A stretch of DNA of 64,000 nucleotides from the NCBI GenBank assembly GCA_947589325.1, contig CANQAM010000001.1, forward strand, positions 124,001 through 188,000. Direction: 5' to 3'. The notes below the pieces were generated by a model that was not told the DNA's origin, did no database searches, and saw only the letters and a program-made list of their open reading frames with translations. Position 1 is the first letter of the stretch. Each line of letters begins with the position of its first letter. Source of the stretch: an uncultured Bacteroidales bacterium. GTDB lineage: Bacteria; Bacteroidota; Bacteroidia; Bacteroidales; UBA11471. Shown here one piece after another: positions 9,379-19,075 of this stretch. Made by a program: the position numbers and the translations under genes.

Positions 9379-11643
9379 TTATTCTACGACGATGCGCAGG
9401 GTTTTCGTCCCTTTGCTGCCGATAATCTGCAACAGATAATAACCGGTCGAGGCGGCGGGAATTTTCACCGGCTGCCATTCGTCCGTACCGGAAAGCACAC
9501 CTTGTGCTATCTGTGCGCCATGCAGGCTTATCACCCGATACCATGTCGCTCCGTCGGCACCGACTACCTGCACGCCTATCTCGCCGTTGCGCACCGGATT
9601 GCCGGACAGGCGGACTGCAAATCCCTCTTCCGCTGCGGTCTCTTCTATTCCCGACAGATTGGGATCTTCTCCGGTGGTGAAGCTCTCGGTATTGCCGTAG
9701 GTCGTCTTTTTGGCGGTGGTGGCATAAGCGCGATAGTAGTAGGTGGTATTGTAGTCAAGTCCCGTAAGGGTTACGCTCATCAGCGAGCCGGAGCCTTCGA
9801 TGCGTTCGGGGTTGCTCGCCGTCGAGCGGGAAACAGGGGTTTCTGCCCAATACTCGAAGCCCTGCGAGAGCAGCTCGTCGGAGCCTTCCACAATGTAGCC
9901 CGAAATCGTGCTGTTGTTGCCGTGCACTTCGCCCGAGCGGGTGCTTACCGTCGGCTCGAAGTAAGCATAGACGTCACGGGTGCCGAATGCCGACCATGCA
10001 CCGTAGTAGTATTTCCCGCTTACGGTGCGGTAGAAAGGACGGTATTTATAATATTTTTCCGGAGTGAGATTCCGCAGCGTTCCCGAGATTTTACCATCGA
10101 CAATGGGAGTTTCCGAGAAGGTCGAGGGTACGAGTTCGGGGTCGTCGTAGCGCCGCCACTCGAAGCCGGCGCCGATTACGGCATCGCACGCGATGTCCGC
10201 CGTAAGGGTGGCGGAGGTGTTGGATATGTTGATCGCCGGCAGGGTGGTGAGTTTTACGGTATCGGTGGTGAAGGACGTTTCGCAGGTAAGCAGGTCGCCG
10301 TATTTTGTTTCCACAAAGAATTTAGCCTCATACTCGGTTTGGGGTTCGAGGTCGGTAACGGTTACCGATGCCGATAACGGCGTGATGGTATAATTCGTAT
10401 TTTCAGCATCGCAACGGACTGATGATACCGGAAATTCCATTCCGAATTTATCCCTTAGAGTACAACTGTAGGTTGTTTCTCCCACTCGGTTTTCCACAAG
10501 TTCAAGATGCAAAAGACCATGTATAAAGCTTCCCCAAGGGCTATTCAGGTATGCAACCATAGCCCCTTTCGGATAATGAAAAACGGCATTTTTATATGTC
10601 CTGTCATCAAAAACCTTAATAGCAATAGTTGATGGAATAGGATTTAATGAAGTAACCGTATTCAATTGGCTGCAAAAGTAAAAAGCATAGTCGCCGATAG
10701 CGATAACACTTTCGGGTATCGTTACCGACGTCAAGCCCGTGATATAAAAAGCATAGTCGCCGATAGTAGTAACGCTATTACCTATCGTTACCTCTTTCAA
10801 ACCGGAGCAACCGGAAAAAGCAAATTTGCCAATAGAAGTAACGCCATCGCCTATCGTTACCGATGTCAAGCCCGTGTAATCGACAAAAGCCCACTTGCCG
10901 ATAGCGGTAACACCGTCGGGTATGGCATATCGGTTCAGACCGCTCGGCGCAAAAGCTTTCAAGGTATCGTTTACAATAAGACAATGCCCGTTGTCCGATG
11001 CAAATTTTCCCTTAAATTCTGTCAAACCTGTGCAACCGGAAAAAGTCCCGTCGCCGATAGCGGTAACGCTCTCGGGTATCGTTACCGACGTCAAGCCCGT
11101 GCAACCACTAAAAGCCATGTCCCCGATAGATGTATTGAGTATCGTTACCGACGTCAAGCCCGTGCAATCCCTAAAAACCTCGTTCCCGATAGAGGTAACG
11201 CTTTCGGGTATCGTTATCTCTGTCAAACCTTTACAATCGAGAAAAGCTTGGCTGCCGATAGAGGTAACGCTTTCGGGTATCGTTACCTCCGTCAAGCCCG
11301 TACAACCCCTAAAAGCCCCGTTCCCGATAGATGTAACGCTTTCGGGTATCGTTACCGTCTTCAATCTATCGCACAATAAAAAAGCCGTCTTGCCGATAGC
11401 GGTAACCCGATATTCGGTTTCGTTATGCGTTATCGTTTCGGGAATGGTTACATCGCCCGAATAATAGTTTCCACCCGAAAGATATTTATTCGTAACCTCG
11501 ACCGTCTTATCACTCGATGAAGTAATGTTGTAATAGATGCCGCCGGTATAAAAGTCATAGTCATACGCCCACGCAGCGGGGGAGAAGGCGAGGAAGAAGA
11601 TGACTCCCCAAAATTTTTGAAACATTTGTCTGTGTCGTTTCAT
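9379..11643 (-). CDS. BspA-type leucine-rich-repeat (LRR_5) surface protein with FN3-like domains and putative T9SS C-terminal region
   Basis: Tandem ~23-aa repeats (TSVTIPESVTSIGNGAFRGCTGL); C-terminus YYLLQIIGSKGTKTLRIVVE. Confidence 0.85.
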   Translation of the reverse strand: MKRHRQMFQKFWGVIFFLAFSPAAWAYDYDFYTGGIYYNITSSSDKTVEVTNKYLSGGNYYSGDVTIPETITHNETEYRVTAIGKTAFLLCDRLKTVTIPESVTSIGNGAFRGCTGLTEVTIPESVTSIGSQAFLDCKGLTEITIPESVTSIGNEVFRDCTGLTSVTILNTSIGDMAFSGCTGLTSVTIPESVTAIGDGTFSGCTGLTEFKGKFASDNGHCLIVNDTLKAFAPSGLNRYAIPDGVTAIGKWAFVDYTGLTSVTIGDGVTSIGKFAFSGCSGLKEVTIGNSVTTIGDYAFYITGLTSVTIPESVIAIGDYAFYFCSQLNTVTSLNPIPSTIAIKVFDDRTYKNAVFHYPKGAMVAYLNSPWGSFIHGLLHLELVENRVGETTYSCTLRDKFGMEFPVSSVRCDAENTNYTITPLSASVTVTDLEPQTEYEAKFFVETKYGDLLTCETSFTTDTVKLTTLPAINISNTSATLTADIACDAVIGAGFEWRRYDDPELVPSTFSETPIVDGKISGTLRNLTPEKYYKYRPFYRTVSGKYYYGAWSAFGTRDVYAYFEPTVSTRSGEVHGNNSTISGYIVEGSDELLSQGFEYWAETPVSRSTASNPERIEGSGSLMSVTLTGLDYNTTYYYRAYATTAKKTTYGNTESFTTGEDPNLSGIEETAAEEGFAVRLSGNPVRNGEIGVQVVGADGATWYRVISLHGAQIAQGVLSGTDEWQPVKIPAASTGYYLLQIIGSKGTKTLRIVVE

Positions 11644-11664
11644 TGCAAAAAAATTAAAAGGCAC
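9379..11664 (-). repeat. DNA-level tandem repeats encoding LRR_5 units (mainly 10700-11400)
   Basis: Recurrent segments such as ggtaacgctttcgggtatcgttacc(g/t)...gtcaagcccgt. Confidence 0.6.
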
Positions 11665-11704
11665 TTGCGGCTCGGAGAGTGCCGATAACGATTTTTCGAT
11701 TCAG

Positions 11705-11943
11705 GCATAAAAAAGAAGCGGAGCCACTGTTTCACCCGTTTATTGCTGTGGACCTAGGAATCCCATGAAATACAAACAAGTGATAGCAACCCCACTTTGG
11801 TCGTATATCCGAGATAGATATAACAAACCAAAGAGAGAGCGTACTTTCCACCTTCCGTATTTCATCGTTGAAATTTCCTAGGTTTCAGCAATGGACGATG
11901 CGAAAACGCTTTCTTCAATATGTCTGCACACCGGTCGGGTGTA
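11705..11943 (-). ncRNA. Structured small RNA, 6S RNA (SsrS)-like candidate
   Basis: One long interrupted hairpin: ATTGCTG/CAGCAAT, ACCTAGGAA/TTCCTAGGT, ATGAAATAC/GTATTTCAT, central bubble, CTTTGGT/ACCAAAG, TATATC/GATATA; TACCTTTG promoter at 11949-11956; T-rich 3' end. Confidence 0.6.
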
Positions 11944-11948
11944 CGGAG

Positions 11949-11956
11949 CAAAGGTA
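11949..11956 (-). promoter_or_regulatory. TAnnTTTG promoter for the 6S-like RNA
   Basis: caaaggta on + strand. Confidence 0.55.
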
Positions 11957-11995
11957 GTCATTTTCTTGAAAGTACGCTCTTGTATTGTTGTTTTT

Positions 11996-12136
11996 TTATC
12001 GAAAAAGATAAAAAGCGATATTTTCCGGCACCGAACAGACGCAGGCAAACGCCTCTCCGTCTGCCCGGAAAAGGCGAATTGACTGCACCAATCGCCCGTA
12101 AAAAGCAGTCGGCATATCACGCCGGCACATTTTCAT
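11996..12136 (-). other. Promoter-driven short transcript: structured RNA or 46-aa small ORF
   Basis: TATCTTTG at 12156-12163; ATG at 12136 opens MKMCRRDMPTAFYGRLVQSIRLFRADGEAFACVCSVPENIAFYLFR*; TTTTCCGG...CCGGAAAA stem followed by T-rich tail. Confidence 0.35.
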
Positions 12137-12388
12137 GGTCTTTCTTATTTTGCCGCAAAGATAATTTAGAAAATACGAATTTACAAAACTTTCCGCTAAA
12201 AATTTTTGGTTTTATTCGCGGAAAATTTTCAGAAAAGCGGCAAGCGAAAAATCAAATAAATTTTCGGGACAGCAGAGAGAAAGGCATATAGGAAAAACAG
12301 AGTTAGGATTCGGAGTTTTTCCGGTACGAAAAAATCCCCTCCCGACAGGAAGCGTCGGGAGGGGATAAAGGTTTCCGCCGGACGGCTG

Positions 12389-12937
12389 TCAGTCGAGCAG
12401 CATACCTTTGCGTACCGTGCGGGCGGCTTCGTCGCCGTATGTCAGGCGGATAATCGTCGAGGCGAACTCGATAGCAGCGGCAGGACCTTTGCCCGTAACC
12501 ACAGAACCGTCTATCTCGACCATATTGCCGGTGGGCGTCGCACCCGTCATGCGCTTTTCGAAGCCCGGATAACAGGTGGCTTTGCGACCTTTGAGAATGC
12601 CGCACGCACCGAGCACGTAAGGCGCGGCACAGATAGCAGCCACCGGACGCTCTTGGGCGGCGTGGGCTTTCAGCGCCTCGATGAGCGGCGCGCAGTTTGC
12701 CAGATTGTCGGCGCCGGGCAGACCGCCGGGCAGGATAAGCCACAGCGCTTCGGCAAGCGGTGCTTCGGCGAGGGTAAGGTCGGCGGTAACGGGTATGCCG
12801 TGCGCGCCGGTTACGCTCTTTTCGCCGGTAATGGCGACAGTGCGTATCTCCATGCCTGCGCGTCGCATCATATCGACGACGGTCAAGGCTTCGATTTCTT
12901 CAAATCCTTCTGCAAGGAACAAGTATGATATATTCAT
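12389..12937 (-). CDS. DJ-1/PfpI (ThiJ/YajL-like) family protein
   Basis: FLAEGFEEIEALTVVDMMRRAG ... AAICAAPYVLGACGIL nucleophile elbow. Confidence 0.9.
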   Translation of the reverse strand: MNISYLFLAEGFEEIEALTVVDMMRRAGMEIRTVAITGEKSVTGAHGIPVTADLTLAEAPLAEALWLILPGGLPGADNLANCAPLIEALKAHAAQERPVAAICAAPYVLGACGILKGRKATCYPGFEKRMTGATPTGNMVEIDGSVVTGKGPAAAIEFASTIIRLTYGDEAARTVRKGMLLD

Positions 12938-12968
12938 AGCGATTTGTTTTTTGGGTGCAACATGAGGG

Positions 12969-14483
12969 TTATTCCACGGTAATGCCGTCGATGACGAAAT
13001 CGGCGATGCGGAAACGGAGGTTGTCGCTCTCGGCGACGCTCCACGGGTAGATGCGCACGGCCAGCCGTTCACCCGGTTTTACGGAGGTGTTTACCGGCAG
13101 CGTGACGGTGCGGGCGCCGCTTTCGGGGCGTTGGTTTTCGCCCAAAATGGTGCGGGGGTAGAAGTCGTTGCTTTTCGACAGGGCAGCCCGATAGGCTACG
13201 CCGCCGTCCAACGTGAAAGTGATTTGACGGGCGAGGAATGTCTTTTTGTTTCCTTTGAATACGAACTCCACGTAACGGTCGCCCGCCTCGTCGATGTCGG
13301 CAGGCCATTTGCCGCCGGCAATGGCGATGCCGGCTTCGCTCTCGTCGAGCCCTTTCAGCGTATATTTTCCGATTTCGGCTTTTTCGGGTGTTTCGAGCGC
13401 GATGACGCGGCTCTCGGCTACGACGGGAATTTTGCGTTTCACCTTTCCGCACGCGACGGTTACCGCATCGTTTATCGTCCCTGCCTGTTCGGGGGTGAAG
13501 TAGAGGTAGCAGCATTGGTTCCACAGTTTGCCTTCGGTGTAGGGCAGCGTCACCGATTCCTGCCGTTGGGCGTCGGGGGCGGAGGCGACGGTCATGCCCT
13601 TCGGGGCGGTAACGACGATTTCATCTTCGCGTTCGGGCAGCGCCAGACCCGTCAGGTCGAAGCGCATACACGCCTCGTCGCCCACGTACATCTGTCCGAA
13701 GTTCAAGGTTCTCGGATTGAGAACGATAGGCACGTCGGGGCGTACATACTCCGTCAAGATGCCCGCCTGTTGCAGCGCCTGCGCCACCATGCGGGCGTAG
13801 AGCGCCGCACCCGTAGCCTGCGTGTGCGTGCCGTCGGTGGGCGCGTAGATGAGGTCGGTCGCCTGTTGCTCGCCCAACTCCTCGATAAAGGCTTTCGTGA
13901 GGGCGGTGTGGTCGATGAGGGGCACCTGCATTTCGCGGGCGACCTGCTTCATCACATATACGTAGTCGAGCGTGGTGTCGCCCGCCGCGCCCAAGTTGTG
14001 GCACCCTTTCGGCGAAATCGTCCCGTCGGCGGTGTAGTAGCGCCGCACGATAGGAGTGATGAGTATCGGGGTGGCGCCGAGAGCGCGGGTTTCGTTCACG
14101 TAAGTTTCGAGGTTGGCTTTGTAGTGACCCCACGGGTCGGTGCCGCGACCGTCGTCGCTGTAAGTGCCGTTGCCTTTCTCGTCGTTGTGGGCGAACTGTA
14201 TCAGCACGTAATCGCCCGGCTGTACGGCGGCTTTCACTTTATCCCACAGCCCTTCGCTCATAAAAGAGCGGGTGCTGCGACCGTTGCGTGCGTAGTTTAT
14301 CACTACGGCATCGTCGGTGAAAAATTCTTGGAACATCTCTCCCCAGCCGCGTGCGCGGGTGGTATTCTCGGCATAGTCTGCCATGGTGGAGTCGCCTATC
14401 GTGTGTATGCGAACCTCTTTTCGGGAGCACGCCGACAACATGCAGCAAGCCGCTGTCAGCGCCATAAAGAATTTTGTTTTCAT
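12969..14483 (-). CDS. SGNH/GDSL hydrolase, rhamnogalacturonan acetylesterase-like
   Basis: IHTIGDSTMADY; RNGRSTRSF; QFAHNDEKG; DGTHTQATGA catalytic blocks; lipobox. Confidence 0.85.
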   Translation of the reverse strand: MKTKFFMALTAACCMLSACSRKEVRIHTIGDSTMADYAENTTRARGWGEMFQEFFTDDAVVINYARNGRSTRSFMSEGLWDKVKAAVQPGDYVLIQFAHNDEKGNGTYSDDGRGTDPWGHYKANLETYVNETRALGATPILITPIVRRYYTADGTISPKGCHNLGAAGDTTLDYVYVMKQVAREMQVPLIDHTALTKAFIEELGEQQATDLIYAPTDGTHTQATGAALYARMVAQALQQAGILTEYVRPDVPIVLNPRTLNFGQMYVGDEACMRFDLTGLALPEREDEIVVTAPKGMTVASAPDAQRQESVTLPYTEGKLWNQCCYLYFTPEQAGTINDAVTVACGKVKRKIPVVAESRVIALETPEKAEIGKYTLKGLDESEAGIAIAGGKWPADIDEAGDRYVEFVFKGNKKTFLARQITFTLDGGVAYRAALSKSNDFYPRTILGENQRPESGARTVTLPVNTSVKPGERLAVRIYPWSVAESDNLRFRIADFVIDGITVE

Positions 14484-14664
14484 TTTACTTTTATGAATAG
14501 GGGAACAAATATAGAAAAATTATTAAAAATGGCGACGATTTGTCAAAGAAAAAAACGATGAAAAAATTTTTTCGGGAATATTGGCAAAGATAGAAGAAAA
14601 TGCGGCGGAAACGACCTGCCTATTTCCGATTTTTTTGCTACCTTTGCAGCTAAAATTTTTACCT

Positions 14665-15207
14665 ATGTCCGATACAGAGAAACAGTTTGAGCACGTCATC
14701 GCGATTTGCCGCGACCTGTATGCCGAAAAGTTGCAGGATTACGGGGCATCGTGGCGCATTATGCGTCCGGCATCGCTCACCGACCAGATATTCATCAAGG
14801 CGAAACGCATACGCAGTATCGAAGAAAAAGGCAAGGCGTTGATAGCCGAGGGCATTCGCTCCGAAATCATCGGTATCGTCAATTACGGAATTATCGCATT
14901 GATACAGTTGGAGCTGGGATATACCGATACGGTGGATATCACCAACGAAAAAGCGTTGGAACTGTACGACAAGCACATGACCGTTACCAAGAATCTCATG
15001 TACGCCAAGAACCATGACTACGACGAGGCGTGGCGCGGTATGCGCACCACTTCATACACCGACCTGATACTGATGAAGATATATCGCACCAAACAGATAG
15101 AAAACCACGAAGGCAAAACCCTCGTGTCGGAAGGCGTCGATGCCAATTATATGGATATGGTCAATTATTCGCTGTTCGGTCTGATAAAACTCGAATATGG
15201 AGGTTAA
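14665..15207 (+). CDS. DUF1599 domain protein
   Basis: Two repeats of YAEKLQDYGASWRIMRPASLTDQIFIKAKRIRSIEEKG; TACCTTTG promoter at 14639-14646. Confidence 0.85.
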   Translation: MSDTEKQFEHVIAICRDLYAEKLQDYGASWRIMRPASLTDQIFIKAKRIRSIEEKGKALIAEGIRSEIIGIVNYGIIALIQLELGYTDTVDITNEKALELYDKHMTVTKNLMYAKNHDYDEAWRGMRTTSYTDLILMKIYRTKQIENHEGKTLVSEGVDANYMDMVNYSLFGLIKLEYGG

Positions 15208-16543
15208 GCAGAAAGACACGGTTAAACAGTTTGTTTTGCAGACGCTTGTCGTGGCAGCGCGGCTCGTTGTCGGCGGCACATTCCTTTTTTCCGGATTCGT
15301 GAAGGCGGTCGATCCCGTCGGTATGTCGCTGAAAATCGAGGAATACCTGCTCACTTTCGGACTGGACTATTTCCGGTCGTTCTCTTTCTTTTTGGCGGTG
15401 GCTTTCGGGGCATACGAATTTATGCTGGGGGCGGGTACGCTCTTCGGCACTTACCGCCGGCTTACTTCGTGGCTGCTGCTGTTCACGATGTCGTTTATGA
15501 CGTTGCTCACGCTCTATCTGGCCGTGGCGGAGCCGATAGCCGATTGCGGCTGTTTCGGCGAAGCCGTGCATCTTACCCCGTGGCAGTCGTTCGGGAAAAA
15601 CATCGTTTTGCTGTTGCTCGTTCTCTTTCTGGTGCGCTGCAACGAGCGGGTGAGAGGCGTGTATCATAAAGAGCTGCAATTACTTACGGTCTATTTCTTT
15701 CTGCTCTTTTCGGTAGGATTGTCGCTTTATGCCTACTATTATCGCCCCTTGTTCGATTTTCGTCCGTACAAAAGGGGCGTGAACTTGCGGGAGGCTCTTG
15801 CTGCCAATCCTTACGACGACCCGCATTTCATTTATGAAAAAGACGGGGTGCGGCAAGAATTTACGATAGACACCCTGCCCGCCGATACGGCATGGCATTT
15901 TATCGACAGAACGGAAGCACCGGCAGGAAAGCCGAATGATATACGGAATTTCGTCATATACGACGACGATGAAGATATTACCGAGAATATTCTTGCCGAC
16001 AAAGGGTATACATTTCTCTTGATGATACCCTCGCTTCGCGATACCGAGAACGATGCTATCGACAAAATCGACGAACTCTACGAATACGTGTTGTGGCACG
16101 GGTACAACCTCTATTGCCTGACTGCCTCGTCTGCCGAAGAAATTGCCGAGTGGCAGGACGATACGGGCGCCGATTATCCCTTCTACACGATGGAGGCTTC
16201 GACGATACGCACCGTTGTGCGCGGCGACCCGGGTATCGTGTTGTTGCACGACGGCGTCATCGTACAGAAAATGCGGGCGGCAAACCTCCCTGAAGAATCG
16301 CGCTTGACCGATTTTTTGGAAAGCTATGCTGCCGGTGTGCCGGTGGAATACGGAATTTTCAGACCGCTTATGACGGTGATAATCCTCTTTTTCGTACCGC
16401 TGCTGCTATTGCTGCTCATGTCGAAAATCGTCGAGGCGTATGTCATACGCGCTCGCGCCCGTCGGGTGGCCCGCCTGCGGAAATTGCGCGACACCTTGTC
16501 TGAAAAAATAAAAAAGAACCCGAAAAAAGATACTATCAACTAA
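15197..16543 (+). CDS. DoxX-family / BT_3928-like membrane protein
   Basis: [30 protein letters not shown]-terminus; overlaps DUF1599 gene. Confidence 0.8.
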   Translation: MEVKQKDTVKQFVLQTLVVAARLVVGGTFLFSGFVKAVDPVGMSLKIEEYLLTFGLDYFRSFSFFLAVAFGAYEFMLGAGTLFGTYRRLTSWLLLFTMSFMTLLTLYLAVAEPIADCGCFGEAVHLTPWQSFGKNIVLLLLVLFLVRCNERVRGVYHKELQLLTVYFFLLFSVGLSLYAYYYRPLFDFRPYKRGVNLREALAANPYDDPHFIYEKDGVRQEFTIDTLPADTAWHFIDRTEAPAGKPNDIRNFVIYDDDEDITENILADKGYTFLLMIPSLRDTENDAIDKIDELYEYVLWHGYNLYCLTASSAEEIAEWQDDTGADYPFYTMEASTIRTVVRGDPGIVLLHDGVIVQKMRAANLPEESRLTDFLESYAAGVPVEYGIFRPLMTVIILFFVPLLLLLLMSKIVEAYVIRARARRVARLRKLRDTLSEKIKKNPKKDTIN

Positions 16544-16553
16544 TATAAAGAAT

Positions 16554-17312
16554 ATGAGAAAAAACATTGTCGCAGGAAACTGGAAAATGAACAAAACCCT
16601 GCAAGAAGGTTTGAATTTGGCAAAAGGTATTGAAGCTGCTTTGGCAGGAAAAAAGGTAAATTGCGAAGTTATTATCGGTACGCCGTTTATCCACTTGGCG
16701 TCGTTGGCGCAGACCATCGACACGAAAAAAATCGGCATCGCCGCCGAAAATTGCGCCGACAAGGTTTCGGGCGCATACACCGGCGAAGTGTCGGCAAGCA
16801 TGGTCGCTTCCACCGGAGCGAAGTATGTCATACTGGGGCACTCCGAACGCCGCGCCTACTATCACGAAACGCCCGAGATACTGAAAGAAAAAGTGCTCTT
16901 GGCGCTGGCCAACAACCTGATTCCGATTTTCTGCATCGGCGAAGTGCTCGAAGAACGCGAAGCCGGCAAACACTTTGAGGTCGTAAAGTCGCAGATCGAA
17001 AATTCGCTTTTCAACCTTTCCGCCGAAGAGTTCGGTAAAATCGTGCTGGCATACGAACCCGTGTGGGCTATCGGTACCGGCAAGACGGCAACCGCCGCAC
17101 AGGCTCAGGAGATGCATGCTTTCATACGCGCCACGCTCGCTGCCAAATACGGCAAAACGGTAGCCGACAACTGCTCCATTCTCTATGGCGGCAGCTGCAA
17201 GCCCTCCAATGCCAAAGAACTTTTCGCCAATCCCGATGTCGATGGCGGACTCATCGGCGGCGCAGCCCTCGAAGTCGAGTCGTTCATGGGCATCATCGAA
17301 GCCTTTTCGTAA
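16554..17312 (+). CDS. tpiA: Triosephosphate isomerase
   Basis: [35 protein letters not shown]. Confidence 0.98.
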   Translation: MRKNIVAGNWKMNKTLQEGLNLAKGIEAALAGKKVNCEVIIGTPFIHLASLAQTIDTKKIGIAAENCADKVSGAYTGEVSASMVASTGAKYVILGHSERRAYYHETPEILKEKVLLALANNLIPIFCIGEVLEEREAGKHFEVVKSQIENSLFNLSAEEFGKIVLAYEPVWAIGTGKTATAAQAQEMHAFIRATLAAKYGKTVADNCSILYGGSCKPSNAKELFANPDVDGGLIGGAALEVESFMGIIEAFS

Positions 17313-17326
17313 CTGAAAAATTCCCG

Positions 17327-17358
17327 TTCTGTCTGCTCCTGCGGGAGCAGACAGAACA
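17327..17358 (+). terminator. Intra-operon hairpin between tpiA and SPOR gene
   Basis: GTTCTGTCTGCTCC-tgcg-GGAGCAGACAGAAC perfect stem. Confidence 0.5.
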
Positions 17359-17387
17359 TCTCTTTGGGACGTAAAGAATCCGAACGT

Positions 17388-17891
17388 ATGAATAAAAAAA
17401 TTCTTTTCCTTTTCTTCTCCTTTGCCCTTGCCCTGTCGGCAGGCGCGCAAGAGGTGGCGACCGACGACGAAGCCGCTGCCGCCGATACCTCTATCGTGCA
17501 GTCATTGACCCGACCGTCCGGCGGAGCGCAGGTCGTTGTCGCGCAGGATTCCGTGCTCGATGTCCGCCTTTCGCGCAACAGCGGGTCGTTGAAAGTGAAC
17601 GAAGAAGGGCATATTTTTACACAGGGATACCGGATACAGGTTTTCTCCGACAACCGGCGCAATGCGCGCGAAGAAGCCGACGTCCGTTCACAATACATCG
17701 CCGAGTCCGATACACTCATACCCGTATACGTTACCTATCTGTCGCCGTTCTGGCGGCTGCGCATAGGCGACTACCGCACGTACGAAGAAGCCTTCATACA
17801 GATGCAGGCGATAAAAAAACAATTCCCGCGATACGCCGCCGAGATGCGAATCGTCAAAGATGAAATCGTCCTACCCCTTTCCGTACAATAA
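17388..17891 (+). CDS. SPOR domain-containing protein
   Basis: Signal peptide; GYRIQVFSDNRRNAREEADVRSQYIAE ... PFWRLRIGDYRTYEEA; probable ATG at 17388. Confidence 0.85.
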   Translation: MNKKILFLFFSFALALSAGAQEVATDDEAAAADTSIVQSLTRPSGGAQVVVAQDSVLDVRLSRNSGSLKVNEEGHIFTQGYRIQVFSDNRRNAREEADVRSQYIAESDTLIPVYVTYLSPFWRLRIGDYRTYEEAFIQMQAIKKQFPRYAAEMRIVKDEIVLPLSVQ

Positions 17892-17893
17892 TC

Positions 17894-18490
17894 ATGCAAG
17901 ATATAGAATCGCTTTCCGACGAACGGCGCGTAGAGTTGTTGGCAAAACATTACAAAGCCATACTCGAATTGTTGGGCGAAGACCCTTCGCGGGAGGGCTT
18001 GTTGAAAACCCCTTGTCGGGCGGCACGTGCCATGCTGGCGCTCACGGCCGGATACCGGCAGTCGCCCGAAGAAATACTCCGCTCGGCGCTTTTCAAAGAG
18101 GAATACGGTTCGCGCGGACAAATCGTCGTCGCACGCGATATCGAATTTTATTCCTTCTGCGAACACCACATACTTCCCTTCTTCGGCAAAGTGCACATCG
18201 GGTACATACCCACCGGCTACGTAACGGGGCTTAGCAAGTTGGCGCGACTGGTCGATGCCTTTGCCCGCCGCTTGCAGTTGCAGGAGCGCCTCACTCTCGA
18301 AATTTGCGAAGCCCTGCAAAAGACGCTCGCCCCGGAGGGCGCCATTGTCATGATGGAGTCGCGCCACCTCTGCATGCAGATGCGCGGCGTCGAAAAGCAG
18401 GGTACCGTAACGACTACCTGCTCCTATACCGGCGTGTTCGAAGACATCGCCCGCCGCGAAGAATTTTTCTCGATGCTCGCCCGCCGCTGA
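17894..18490 (+). CDS. folE: GTP cyclohydrolase I
   Basis: GEDPSREGLLKTPCRAARA; CEHHILPFFGKVHIGYIP; MMESRHLCMQMRGVEK. Confidence 0.97.
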   Translation: MQDIESLSDERRVELLAKHYKAILELLGEDPSREGLLKTPCRAARAMLALTAGYRQSPEEILRSALFKEEYGSRGQIVVARDIEFYSFCEHHILPFFGKVHIGYIPTGYVTGLSKLARLVDAFARRLQLQERLTLEICEALQKTLAPEGAIVMMESRHLCMQMRGVEKQGTVTTTCSYTGVFEDIARREEFFSMLARR

Positions 18491-18609
18491 TATCAATGCC
18501 GACATCGGCGAGAGTATGCCGCAATACAAGTATGCCAAAGTGAAAGTAATCGAATTGAACGCGGAAAAGAATAGAATGACGGCATAGTTCACGCCGTCCG
18601 TGAAAACAA

Positions 18610-18642
18610 AAAGCCATACAAATCATTGATTTGTATGGCTTT
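18610..18642. terminator. Hairpin terminator between folE and tRNA-Asp
   Basis: AAAGCCATACAAATC-att-GATTTGTATGGCTTT. Confidence 0.75.
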
Positions 18643-18657
18643 ATTGTTGGACTTCTG

Positions 18658-18731
18658 CGGTGCGGACGGGACTCGAACCCGCGACCCCATGCGTGACAGG
18701 CATGTATTCTAACCAGCTGAACTACCGCACC
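18658..18731 (-). tRNA. tRNA-Asp(GTC), CCA not encoded
   Basis: GGTGCGG acceptor, CATGC-CTGTCAC-GCATG anticodon arm, GGTTCGAGTCC T-loop; TATCTTTG promoter upstream. Confidence 0.95.
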
Positions 18732-19075
18732 TTCGGGCTTGCAACTCGCAAGGTTCTCTTTCGAATTGCGGTTGCAAAGATAAGCGATATTTTTGTTTTG
18801 TACAATAAATGCGAACTTTTTTCATCGAAAAAATATTGTATGCCGATTGTTTCTGCCATGTTTTAGCCTTTCCCTCGATGAAATAATTTCTTTACCGCAG
18901 ACGTTGGCTTTCAAAAGAATTTGTATATCTTTGTAATTGCGATTGGTATGCTCGATTTTTTATGCGGAGTTTTGTGCTTCGTCGTGAAATATTTTCGGCA
19001 TACAATTAGTTGAAAATAAGAGCTGTTTGCCGTTTTTTTATGGCATACGGTTTTCGGATAGCGAAAGATAAAAAT

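Noticed and set aside
10666-11379. 237-aa plus-strand repetitive ORF and possible CRISPR-like repetition
   Set aside because: Repeats are the antisense of LRR_5 codons (variable spacing, coding on the minus strand), not direct repeats with unique spacers.
11713-11916. Interpreting the long inverted repeat as an insertion-sequence or MITE remnant
   Set aside because: No target-site duplication or transposase was seen; promoter, staged stems and T-rich 3' end fit an RNA gene better.
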